DNA from: Nitrospinaceae bacterium
Lineage (GTDB): Bacteria > Nitrospinota > Nitrospinia > Nitrospinales > VA-1
Assembly (NCBI GenBank): GCA_029261435.1
Contig: JAJDBI010000160.1
Coordinates: 1-8,775 of the forward strand
Length of the DNA: 8,775 nucleotides
Reading direction: 5' to 3'
Shown here piece by piece: positions 1-6,009 of this stretch. A program made the translations under genes and the position numbers. The notes under the pieces were generated by a model that worked only from the letters and a program-made list of their open reading frames with translations, had not been told where the DNA came from and did not search any database. Position 1 is the stretch's first letter. Every line of letters begins with the position of its first letter.

Positions 1-496
1 CGATGGGGGACAGCGCATCGTAAAAATATAGATATTCCTGGCCAATTATCTTTGAAATTTGCTCCGAAAACTTGGGTGAAGTTAAGGGACCGGTGGCAAT
101 AATGACCGGGCCTTCCTGGGCAATTTCAACAATCTCTTCACGCTTAATTGTAATATTGGGATGATTGACTAACTTCTCAGTAATTTCCTGGGAAAATAAG
201 TCTCGGTCAACAGCCAATGCGGAACCCGCAGGAACCGAGTTTTTATCGCCGGATGCGATGATGATGGAATTGAAACTACGAAGTTCTTCTTTAAGAATGA
301 AGGGTGCAGAATGAGGGAGGTTGTTCCCTAAAGAGTTACTGCAAACCAGTTCGGCGCAATTTTCGGTTTTATGAACAGGATTACGGACAACCGGACGCAT
401 TTCATACAAAACAACTTGCACACCCCGTTCAGCCGCTTGCCAGGCCGCTTCAGATCCCGCAAGCCCTGCACCGATAACTGTTAAAAAGTCATTCAC
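1..496 (-). CDS. trmFO: TrmFO, methylenetetrahydrofolate-dependent tRNA uracil-54 C5-methyltransferase (N-terminal part, cut by window edge)
   Basis: Seen: a reading frame starting at a GTG (494-496) and open to the left edge, about 165 residues. It begins VNDFLTVIGAGLAGSEAAWQ, a GxGxxGxEAAW FAD-binding Rossmann motif at residues 8-19, followed by YEMRP, then the CAELVCSNSLG segment and PAGSALAVDRDLF, all typical of TrmFO (formerly Gid). Family knowledge: TrmFO is a cytoplasmic flavoenzyme that makes ribothymidine at position 54 of tRNA, using methylenetetrahydrofolate as carbon donor and reduced FAD. Start choice: an in-frame TGA lies just upstream (the codons are TGA TGT ATT GTG), so GTG is the only standard start near the conserved N-terminus. 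It lies 6 bases after the topA stop and has no clear Shine-Dalgarno sequence, which suggests translational coupling to topA. The C-terminal two thirds is outside the window. Confidence 0.95.
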   Translation of the reverse strand, partial: MNDFLTVIGAGLAGSEAAWQAAERGVQVVLYEMRPVVRNPVHKTENCAELVCSNSLGNNLPHSAPFILKEELRSFNSIIIASGDKNSVPAGSALAVDRDLFSQEITEKLVNHPNITIKREEIVEIAQEGPVIIATGPLTSPKFSEQISKIIGQEYLYFYDALSPI

Positions 497-502
497 AATA
501 CA

Positions 503-2767
503 TCAGGCCGCAGCATCGGATTTCTTGTAGCCACAACTGGGGCAAAGAACAGATGGGTCTTCGTTCTTTTTCCATTTCTCAATCAGAAACGGGTTTTTGC
601 ATTCCGGGCAGGCTTCTGCAACAGGCTTGTCCCACGAGGTAAATTTGCAATCGGGATATTTCGTACAACCATAAAAAGTTCTTCCTTTTTTTGACCGGCG
701 AGCTGCAATCTCTCCTTCGCAAGCTTCCTCAGGACAGGAAATTCCCAAACCAATCGCCTTTGTGAATTTACACTCTGGGTAATTGGAGCACGCAATGAAT
801 TTCCCAAAGCGTCCTCTTTTCATGATTAGAGGTGATTCACACTTATCACAATTGCCTTCCACCTCATCACTCGCGGCCCCATCCTCAGAGTCACCTTTTC
901 CTCCGAGATCCTTCGTGTTTTTACACTCAGGATAGCCTGTACACGCCATGAACTTTCCAAAACGTCCCCATTTAATAATCATGGGTTGATCACATTTTTC
1001 ACAGACTTCATCGGTTTCTTCAACCTGGGCTTTGAAGTCCTTCATTTTTTCTTCAGCTTTTTCCAAGTCTGCCTTGAAGGGAGTATAAAAAGACTTAAGG
1101 GCATCGACCCACTCAAGCTTCCCTTCTTCAATATCGTCCAACTGATCTTCCATTTTCGCAGTGAATTCTGTAGTCATGATATCTGGAAAGTTTTCAACCA
1201 AAAGATCATTGATCATAAAACCCAGTTCAACAGGTTGCAGACGTCTTTCCACATTTTGAATATAGTCCCTGTCTTTAATCACACTGATGGTCGCAGCATA
1301 AGTACTAGGCCGCCCTACCCCTTTATCCTCCAATTCCTTGACCAGCATCGCCTCAGAAAAACGCGCTGGGGGCTGGGTAAAGTGTTGCTCAGGAAGAACT
1401 TCCTGAACCTTTAATTCTTCACCTTTTTTCAAAGCAGGAAGTAGTCGGTCATCAGTTTTTCCTGTTGATTGCACCGCATCGTTCTTTTCATCATCCTGAC
1501 TTTCAACATAGACTTTCATGAACCCGGCAAACTTCAATATCGACCCGTTACTGCGAAACAAATACTTACCCGTCTTGATATCAAATTGAGTGGTATCCAA
1601 AACTGCGGGAACCATCTGGCAGGAAACAAAACGCGACCAGATCAACTGATAAAGCCGGAACATATCCTTTTCCAAGTTCTCCTTGATCGCACTCGGTTCC
1701 AACAGAACATCGGTAGGTCGGATTGCCTCATGCGCCTCTTGAGCTGATTTTTTACTTTTATACATATTGGGGCTTCCAGGTAGGAACTCTTTTCCATATC
1801 TTTCAGGAATGAAAGCACGAACTTCTTCGAGAGCCTGATCTGACAATTTCACTGAGTCGGTACGCATATACGTAATGAGACCCACAGTCCCCTTTCTACC
1901 CATGGCAATACCCTCATACAAACGTTGAGCAAGCATCATGGTTTTTTTGGGGGAAAAATTTAGTTTTCGGGATGCTTCCTGCTGAAGCGTACTGGTGATG
2001 AATGGAGCACTTGGGTTTCTTTTTCGCTCTTTCTTGACAATGTCTTCCAGAACGGGCTTAGCCCCTTCTAATCCCTGAAGGATTTCATCTGCTTCAGCTT
2101 TATTGGCAACTTCAGCTTTGTCACCATCAATTTTAAATAGTTTTGCCTGAAACTGAGGTTTCTCACTGCCCTCCAGCTCCAGCGTGATAGACCAGTATTC
2201 GCGAGGCTCGAAAGCCAGAATTTCACGTTCTCTTTCACAAACGATCCGCAGAGCAACGGACTGTACCCGCCCCGCACTCAGCCCACGATGAACTTTTTTC
2301 CATAAGATCGGGCTGATTTTATATCCCACCAAACGATCCAGAATTCTACGAGCCTGTTGCGCATTCACACGGTTGTTATTGAGTTCGGTGGGGCTTTTGA
2401 TAGCCTCCAAAACCGCCTTTTTAGTGATTTCGTTAAACGTCACCCGAAAAATTTTTCCTTTGGTGAATCTTGCCACCTCATTGCCGATATGGTGAGCAAT
2501 CGCTTCACCTTCACGATCCGGATCCGGGGCGAGGTAAATCATGTCACATTTCTTGGCGGCGGTTTTCAGTTCCTGAAGAATTTTTCCTTTTCCTCGAATA
2601 GTGATGTATTCCGGAGCAAAGTCGTTATCAACATCAACGCCAAGCTTTTTCTTGGGAAGATCCTTAAGGTGCCCCACCGAGGCTTTAATAATAAAGTCTT
2701 TGCCAACAATTTTCTTTAACGTGTTGACTTTGGTAGGTGACTCAACGATCAGTAACGATTTACCCAT
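503..2767 (-). CDS. topA: DNA topoisomerase I (type IA, omega protein)
   Basis: Seen: 754 residues, complete. The Toprim domain spans about residues 1-115, with the conserved Glu in VESPTK (E9) and the metal-binding acidic run D82-x-D84-x-E86 in PDPDREGEA. The type IA core follows, with the active-site tyrosine Y300 in LITYMRTDSVKLS, and RFSEAMLVKELEDKGVGRPSTY at about 469-490. The C-terminus carries four Cys4 zinc-ribbon modules, with cysteine pairs at C589/C592 and C609/C615, C640/C643 and C660/C666, C678/C683 and C701/C707, C720/C723 and C742/C745. Family knowledge: it relaxes negative supercoils by cutting one strand through a 5'-phosphotyrosine link and passing the other strand. The ATG has a GAGGA Shine-Dalgarno at 2771-2775, close to the start. 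The gene lies 15 bases after dprA and 6 bases before trmFO, so it is very likely cotranscribed with both. No key residue is missing. Confidence 0.98.
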   Translation of the reverse strand: MGKSLLIVESPTKVNTLKKIVGKDFIIKASVGHLKDLPKKKLGVDVDNDFAPEYITIRGKGKILQELKTAAKKCDMIYLAPDPDREGEAIAHHIGNEVARFTKGKIFRVTFNEITKKAVLEAIKSPTELNNNRVNAQQARRILDRLVGYKISPILWKKVHRGLSAGRVQSVALRIVCEREREILAFEPREYWSITLELEGSEKPQFQAKLFKIDGDKAEVANKAEADEILQGLEGAKPVLEDIVKKERKRNPSAPFITSTLQQEASRKLNFSPKKTMMLAQRLYEGIAMGRKGTVGLITYMRTDSVKLSDQALEEVRAFIPERYGKEFLPGSPNMYKSKKSAQEAHEAIRPTDVLLEPSAIKENLEKDMFRLYQLIWSRFVSCQMVPAVLDTTQFDIKTGKYLFRSNGSILKFAGFMKVYVESQDDEKNDAVQSTGKTDDRLLPALKKGEELKVQEVLPEQHFTQPPARFSEAMLVKELEDKGVGRPSTYAATISVIKDRDYIQNVERRLQPVELGFMINDLLVENFPDIMTTEFTAKMEDQLDDIEEGKLEWVDALKSFYTPFKADLEKAEEKMKDFKAQVEETDEVCEKCDQPMIIKWGRFGKFMACTGYPECKNTKDLGGKGDSEDGAASDEVEGNCDKCESPLIMKRGRFGKFIACSNYPECKFTKAIGLGISCPEEACEGEIAARRSKKGRTFYGCTKYPDCKFTSWDKPVAEACPECKNPFLIEKWKKNEDPSVLCPSCGYKKSDAAA

Positions 2768-2782
2768 AATTCCTCACTAGTT

Positions 2783-3892
2783 TTATTCATCGCCGTAATT
2801 AGAAATATACATTTTGCCACTCAGTTGTCGAACCAAGCCTCGCAATTCCAATTGTAACAGTGTAGCCGAAACTTGCGCAGGAGACAAATTGCTGTTTTCA
2901 ATCAAATTATCTATATGTCGGCCTTCCAATGACAATAAAGAAAAAATCTTTCTCTCCTGATCATTATCAAGTTCAGGCTCAATACTTTCTTTCTTAGCCT
3001 TTAAGCTTTCACCAAAAGCAGGTAAAAGTTCTTCAAGAATGGACTCTGGGCTATCAACCAACTTTGCGCCTGCTTTAATCAGATTATTGGTGCCTCTACT
3101 TTTAAGAGACGTAATATTACCCGGAATCGCGAAAACCTCTCTCCCCTGCTCTAAGGCAAAGTCAGCAGTGATCAAGGCGCCACTTTTTTCTGCCGCCTCG
3201 ACAACCACCGTCCCTAAAGCCAATCCACTTAATATCCTGTTTCTTGCCGGGAAATTATTCCGGTCTGGCCTCATAAAAATGGGGAACTCAGACACTATAG
3301 CCCCTTGCTCAACAATATGCTGTCTTAACTTCATATTCTCCGGTGGATATGTATGACCTAACCCGCAACCAAAAACAGCAATAGTATCTGCTCCAGCTGA
3401 AAGTGCCGCCTTGTGAGCTAAAGTATCAATCCCTCTGGCCAATCCGCTGATTATACTGAATCCAGCAGAAGCCAGTTTCAAACAAAGTCTTTCTGCAATC
3501 AACTTTCCATATTCAGAAGGCGTACGCGTTCCCACCACTGCTAAAGGCAGGGAAATGTTGTCTAGAGCTTTACCTTGTACATATAAAATTGGAGGAGGAT
3601 CATAAATAGATTTTAGCAGGGATGAGTATTCTGGACTTTCCAGGGTTAGAATCCTCACACCCTCTTTATCAGCCAACCTCAATTCGCGCTCTGAGCTGGA
3701 ATCAACATCAAAGCGCTTTATTTCTCCCGCTACCTTCTCGCCAAGCCCCTGGATTCGTAGCAATTCACTTTTTGATGCGGAAAATACTTCACAAGGTGAG
3801 CCCAGCCCTTGGACCAAGCGATGAAACAGGGTCCGGCCTACCCCGACAACCATATTTAGAGCCAGCCAATATTTCAGGGTTTCTCTGTCCAT
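2783..3892 (-). CDS. dprA: DprA/Smf, DNA-processing protein (RecA loader for incoming single-stranded DNA)
   Basis: Seen: 369 residues, normal family length. A helix-hairpin-helix/SAM-like N-terminus comes first (about 1-62; GVGRTLFHRL and IQGLGEKVAGEI). The Rossmann-like DprA domain follows (about 80-290) with VVGTRTPSEYG at 119-129, SGLARGIDTLAH at 149-160, GCGLGHTYPPEN at 175-186, NFPARNRILSGL at 213-224 and REVFAIPGN at 251-259. A DML1-like winged helix closes the protein (about 308-365). Family knowledge: DprA binds single-stranded DNA in the cytoplasm during natural transformation and loads RecA. Smf homologues are also kept in species not known to be competent, so competence is not shown by this gene alone. 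The ATG lies inside the upstream TolC-like gene (19-base overlap, different frame) and has only a weak Shine-Dalgarno, which suggests coupled translation. topA follows 15 bases later. Confidence 0.97.
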   Translation of the reverse strand: MDRETLKYWLALNMVVGVGRTLFHRLVQGLGSPCEVFSASKSELLRIQGLGEKVAGEIKRFDVDSSSERELRLADKEGVRILTLESPEYSSLLKSIYDPPPILYVQGKALDNISLPLAVVGTRTPSEYGKLIAERLCLKLASAGFSIISGLARGIDTLAHKAALSAGADTIAVFGCGLGHTYPPENMKLRQHIVEQGAIVSEFPIFMRPDRNNFPARNRILSGLALGTVVVEAAEKSGALITADFALEQGREVFAIPGNITSLKSRGTNNLIKAGAKLVDSPESILEELLPAFGESLKAKKESIEPELDNDQERKIFSLLSLEGRHIDNLIENSNLSPAQVSATLLQLELRGLVRQLSGKMYISNYGDE

Positions 3893-4683
3893 GGGGCTTT
3901 TACCCGATTTAATTCCGCGACAGAAACATTAAAATTATAAACGGCATCATAATAGCCGCCTAATACCCGGGTGTATATAATGAGCGCTTCGAATAAGTCT
4001 CCTGGATCACCAATTCCAAAATCATAATTAGCCGCTTCACTCACTAATAAAGCCCGCGTGATTTTGCGATTTTTTTTGGCAAGTTGCAACTTCCCTCTGT
4101 TTTCCACAGCTTTCAGATAACCGACCTTCAAGTCCAACTCATTATTTAATCCTTTCAAAACAGTGGCAAGACCAGATACTTTAAACCATGTTTCGTAGTC
4201 ATTAAATTTAAAGTCTACAGGCTCTATTACAGAGGCGCGCATTTCTGCATCGATAGAATAGTTCTCGTTGAACATATCAGCTAGTGATAATCTTGCCACC
4301 GTTAAATCACTATCTAACTCGATGATATCATTTAAAGTCCCAGCAAGGCCCAGTTTAAGCTTTGTAATGGCAGATTGACTGATCTCTTCTTCACCAGTGT
4401 CATATTTTTCTTCGGCTTTTGAGACCGCCTTTTCAAAATGTTCTTTTACTTCCTCCAGGATTTCCAGCTTCTGCATTTTGCTTTGGATCTCATAATAATA
4501 TTTTCGGACTTGATACTCTTTTTCGGCTAAAAAAGAATGATCTTCGCCTTTATGATGCAACCGTATGTCTTGAACAGCTTTTTGTAAACCAGGCAAAGGT
4601 TCCCCACCACCTGCCAGTGCACTAGAAAGAAAAAGGGCAGAAAACAGTGTTAAAATTGCCCAGCTTGTAACTAAAGGTTTCAT
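3874..4683 (-). CDS. Exported TolC-like (outer-membrane efflux protein family) short protein, function unknown
   Basis: Seen: 269 residues from the chosen ATG. The N-terminus MKPLVTSWAILTLFSALFLS, ending in ALA before GGGEPLP, is a typical Sec signal peptide. The mature part is mostly helical and charged, with coiled-coil character at about residues 55-140. Two stretches resemble TolC-family helices: KAEEKYDTGEEEISQSAITK at about 89-108, and the C-terminal run with NYDFGIGDPGDLFEALIIYT at about 219-238 followed by a YYDAVYNFNVSVAELNRV segment. Inference: a TolC-family protein facing the periplasm or outer membrane, but with only about one efflux-domain repeat instead of the usual two (about 400-480 residues). 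Start choice: an in-frame ATG at 4708-4710 would add nine residues but has no Shine-Dalgarno, while the ATG at 4681-4683 has GGAG four bases upstream and gives a cleaner signal peptide. It overlaps dprA by 19 bases. The transported substrate, if any, cannot be told. Confidence 0.72.
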   Translation of the reverse strand: MKPLVTSWAILTLFSALFLSSALAGGGEPLPGLQKAVQDIRLHHKGEDHSFLAEKEYQVRKYYYEIQSKMQKLEILEEVKEHFEKAVSKAEEKYDTGEEEISQSAITKLKLGLAGTLNDIIELDSDLTVARLSLADMFNENYSIDAEMRASVIEPVDFKFNDYETWFKVSGLATVLKGLNNELDLKVGYLKAVENRGKLQLAKKNRKITRALLVSEAANYDFGIGDPGDLFEALIIYTRVLGGYYDAVYNFNVSVAELNRVKAPWTEKP

Positions 4684-4687
4684 GACA

Positions 4688-4691
4688 CTCC
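4688..4691 (-). promoter_or_regulatory. Ribosome binding site deciding the start of the TolC-like gene
   Basis: GGAG on the minus strand, four bases before the ATG at 4681-4683. The alternative ATG at 4708-4710 is preceded by GTGTTACC, which has no purine-rich ribosome site. This supports the shorter protein. Confidence 0.5.
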
Positions 4692-4762
4692 ACAACGTAT
4701 TTTTATACATGGTAACACGGCTGTTTTATTGTAATTAAGAGCAGGAATGAGATTAGAGGAAA

Positions 4763-4868
4763 GAAAAAAGGGGCACCAAACTTCTAAAAGAAACCTTGAT
4801 GGCAACCAAGAATGTTCTTTTATTTAAAAATGTCCCGCTAAAGGACAGAAGCTCAGCACCCCTCAGAT
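4763..4868 (-). ncRNA. Predicted structured small RNA or leader RNA of about 106 nt, family unknown
   Basis: Seen on the minus strand: the RNA would start near A4868, seven bases after the -10 box of a strong promoter, and end in an oligo-U run at 4764-4769. Hand folding gives a three-way junction. P1 is a 15-bp closing stem pairing 4862-4848 (GGGGUGCUGAGCUUC) with 4784-4770 (GAAGUUUGGUGCCCC), with no bulge. P2 pairs 4847-4843 (UGUCC) with 4835-4831 (GGACA). P3 pairs 4821-4815 (AAAAGAA) with 4792-4786 (UUCUUUU) and continues with CUUG 4810-4807 against CAAG 4798-4795. Five of the P1 pairs are G-U and would be C-A mismatches in a plus-strand transcript, so the fold belongs to this strand. No SRP loop (GGAAGCAGC), purine-riboswitch core, TPP core or 6S-sized structure is present. 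Inference: an independent small RNA, or a 5' leader whose terminator controls the TolC-like/dprA/topA/trmFO unit. Ends are predictions. Confidence 0.65.
4764..4784 (-). terminator. Rho-independent terminator closing the predicted small RNA
   Basis: The 3' arm GAAGUUUGGUGCCCC (4784-4770) is followed directly by six U (4769-4764), then CUUU. Its partner arm is the 5' end of the RNA (4862-4848), so the terminator stem also closes the whole RNA. The arms are about 60 nt apart, with two smaller hairpins between them. The GC-rich base of the stem directly against the U-run is the classical layout. It lies about 80 bases before the TolC-like start, so it should reduce read-through into that gene. 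Confidence 0.6.
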
Positions 4869-4874
4869 GAAGTA

Positions 4875-4903
4875 AATTTAGCATAGCCCCCTACCCCTGT
4901 CAA
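4875..4903 (-). promoter_or_regulatory. Sigma70-type promoter of the predicted small RNA
   Basis: Minus strand: a perfect -35 box TTGACA (4903-4898), a spacer of exactly 17 bases (4897-4881, G-rich), and a -10 box TAAATT (4880-4875). The expected start, seven bases on, is A4868, six bases before the first paired base of the RNA stem. The match between promoter, start and fold is the main reason to take both as real. Confidence 0.7.
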
Positions 4904-4907
4904 TAAT

Positions 4908-4936
4908 ATTATAAATTCAACACGCGATTTTAACAA
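4908..4936 (-). promoter_or_regulatory. Second, upstream sigma70-type promoter in tandem
   Basis: Minus strand: -35 TTGTTA (4936-4931, four of six matches to TTGACA), a 17-base spacer, and a consensus -10 TATAAT (4913-4908). Its start would fall near 4901, inside the -35 box of the downstream promoter, giving an RNA about 33 nt longer at the 5' end. The surrounding sequence is AT-rich, so part of the match could be chance. Confidence 0.5.
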
Positions 4937-4999
4937 ATTTTTGACAAAATATCCATTTATTTTCAATTACTTACATTGCATGCGCCATTATTGCCGGAT

Positions 5000-5023
5000 A
5001 ATAAGGCGATTTAAAGCCTTATT
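5000..5023 (+). terminator. Hairpin with U-tract on the plus strand (possible bidirectional terminator)
   Basis: A perfect 8-bp stem, AATAAGGC (5000-5007) with GCCTTATT (5016-5023), around an 8-base loop. On the plus strand it runs into TTT (5024-5026), giving a TTATTTTTC tail. On the minus strand no U-run follows. No plus-strand gene ends here, so it may instead help end transcription of the M50 protease gene, about 110 bases downstream of that stop. Confidence 0.35.
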
Positions 5024-5074
5024 TTTCAAGGTGTTAATATAAATAGAATTGCCGATATTATGTGGTGGTATAAA

Positions 5075-5097
5075 GACCAAAAAAACCGCCTTTGATC
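5075..5097 (-). terminator. Weak candidate terminator hairpin after the M50 protease gene
   Basis: On the minus strand GATCAAA (5097-5091) pairs with TTTGGTC (5081-5075), seven pairs including one G-U, around a GGCGG-containing loop. It begins 34 bases after the protease stop. Only UUUA follows, and most of the U-run is in the stem and loop, so its strength as a terminator is doubtful. Confidence 0.25.
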
Positions 5098-5130
5098 TAA
5101 TTATCAACAAATTTATCAGTATGTTAGGTC

Positions 5131-6000
5131 TCATAGCAAGGAGAAGGGTATGGGTATGAAAGTCACCAGAAAAATGGCTATAGAGATCACTCCCAATACT
5201 CTATGCAGGGTGCCTAACTCTTCTGTTTCGTCTAATAAAGGTGCCGTTTTAAAACCTACCAACACTATCATTACAGCCCAGAAAAACCAGCCCGTCCAAA
5301 AATACCCCAATGGAAATAACGCCAGAAAAAAAAGACGTCCCGTCCATTTATGTTGATGCGGAGATAACGCGAAAACAATATGCCCACCATCCAATTGACC
5401 TATGGGTATAAGGTTTAAAGCCGTCACTAACATGCCTATCCATCCCGCAAACGCAATTGGATGCAGAGTTATATTTAAATCCGAAGACTGCGGGTCCACT
5501 CCCAATACCAATTCCGCGCAAATATTTAATATCAAAGAACTACCAAAATTGACTCCTTCAATGCCCAGTACAGGCGATACAAATGATAGGGATAATCCAT
5601 ATATCAATGTCGGTAATGCCACGATAAATCCCGCTATGGGACCTGCGCAACCTATTTCCATCAAAACTCTACGATTAGGGATGACCTGCTTGATCTGAAT
5701 AAAAGCACCAAAAGTTCCGGCGATGAATACAGGCGGAGCGGGGATGAAATAAGGCAGCGTCGAACGCACCCCATTTCTCCTGCTGGCCCAGTAATGCCCA
5801 AACTCATGTGCACCTAAAATCAGAATCAAGCTGATTGAAAACAGCAAGCCGCCCGACAAATAAGTTGTTACAAGAGTTCCCAATAGTAATAAGAAAAACA
5901 ACCACCAGTTTTCCGTCTTTGGCGACTCGGAGCTGTCAGGTTCAGAAGAATCTAAAAAAGGAGAGGTTTCCTCAAGGAAGTTTTGATCGTCTTGCTTCAC
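5131..6000 (-). CDS. Site-2-protease-like membrane zinc metalloprotease (peptidase family M50)
   Basis: Seen: 289 residues. A soluble, acidic, Ser-rich N-terminus (about 1-30) is followed by several hydrophobic segments: about 32-62, 115-140, 180-200, 222-250 and 266-288. The zinc motif HEFGH is at 65-69 (H65, E66, H69). The third ligand is D204, in NLIPIGQLDGGH at 196-207. GTFGAFIQIKQVIPNRR followed by a GCAGPIAGF segment resembles the EGY/cyanobacterial branch of M50. Family knowledge: these proteases cut substrates within the membrane, often releasing anti-sigma or transcription factors. The substrate here is unknown, and no anti-sigma gene is nearby. The start is GTG (5998-6000), nine bases after the proA stop and in the same frame, with no visible Shine-Dalgarno, so it probably depends on proA translation. 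No methionine start occurs before the HEFGH motif. Confidence 0.92.
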   Translation of the reverse strand: MKQDDQNFLEETSPFLDSSEPDSSESPKTENWWLFFLLLLGTLVTTYLSGGLLFSISLILILGAHEFGHYWASRRNGVRSTLPYFIPAPPVFIAGTFGAFIQIKQVIPNRRVLMEIGCAGPIAGFIVALPTLIYGLSLSFVSPVLGIEGVNFGSSLILNICAELVLGVDPQSSDLNITLHPIAFAGWIGMLVTALNLIPIGQLDGGHIVFALSPHQHKWTGRLFFLALFPLGYFWTGWFFWAVMIVLVGFKTAPLLDETEELGTLHRVLGVISIAIFLVTFIPIPFSLL

Positions 6001-6009
6001 GTTAAAAAT

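Larger units (their letters stand above)
4711..5130. other. 420-base intergenic region without a protein gene
   Basis: AT-rich gap between the M50 protease stop (5131) and the TolC-like gene. Going down the minus strand it holds a weak hairpin (5075-5097), a perfect inverted repeat (5000-5023), tandem promoters (4936-4908 and 4903-4875), and the predicted RNA with its U-tract (4868-4763). About 80 bases of leader to the TolC-like gene follow. That leader contains a TACAAT at 4728-4733 that could act as a -10 box, but has no good -35 box. I see no open reading frame with a start, ribosome site and plausible composition. Confidence 0.7.

Noticed and set aside
986..1414. Plus-strand open frame of 142 residues
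   Set aside because: It lies antisense inside topA, which is strongly supported over its whole length. Its translation is rich in F, I and H without domain features, as expected of a shadow frame.
4763..4868. TPP riboswitch, suggested by GGGGUGCUGAGC resembling the GGGGxGC...CUGAGA start
   Set aside because: The second conserved half (CCUGAUC...UAAUxCCxGCGxAGGGA type) is absent, and the downstream genes have no link to thiamine.
4763..4868. 6S RNA or small SRP RNA
   Set aside because: The RNA is much shorter than 6S (usually 160-200 nt) and has no central bubble flanked by long stems; the SRP GGAAGCAGC loop is missing.
4941..4977. Plus-strand TTGACA at 4941-4946 as a promoter for an antisense RNA ending at 5026
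   Set aside because: No acceptable -10 box at 16-18 bases; the nearest TACATT is 25 bases away. TTGACA-like strings are expected in this AT-rich stretch.
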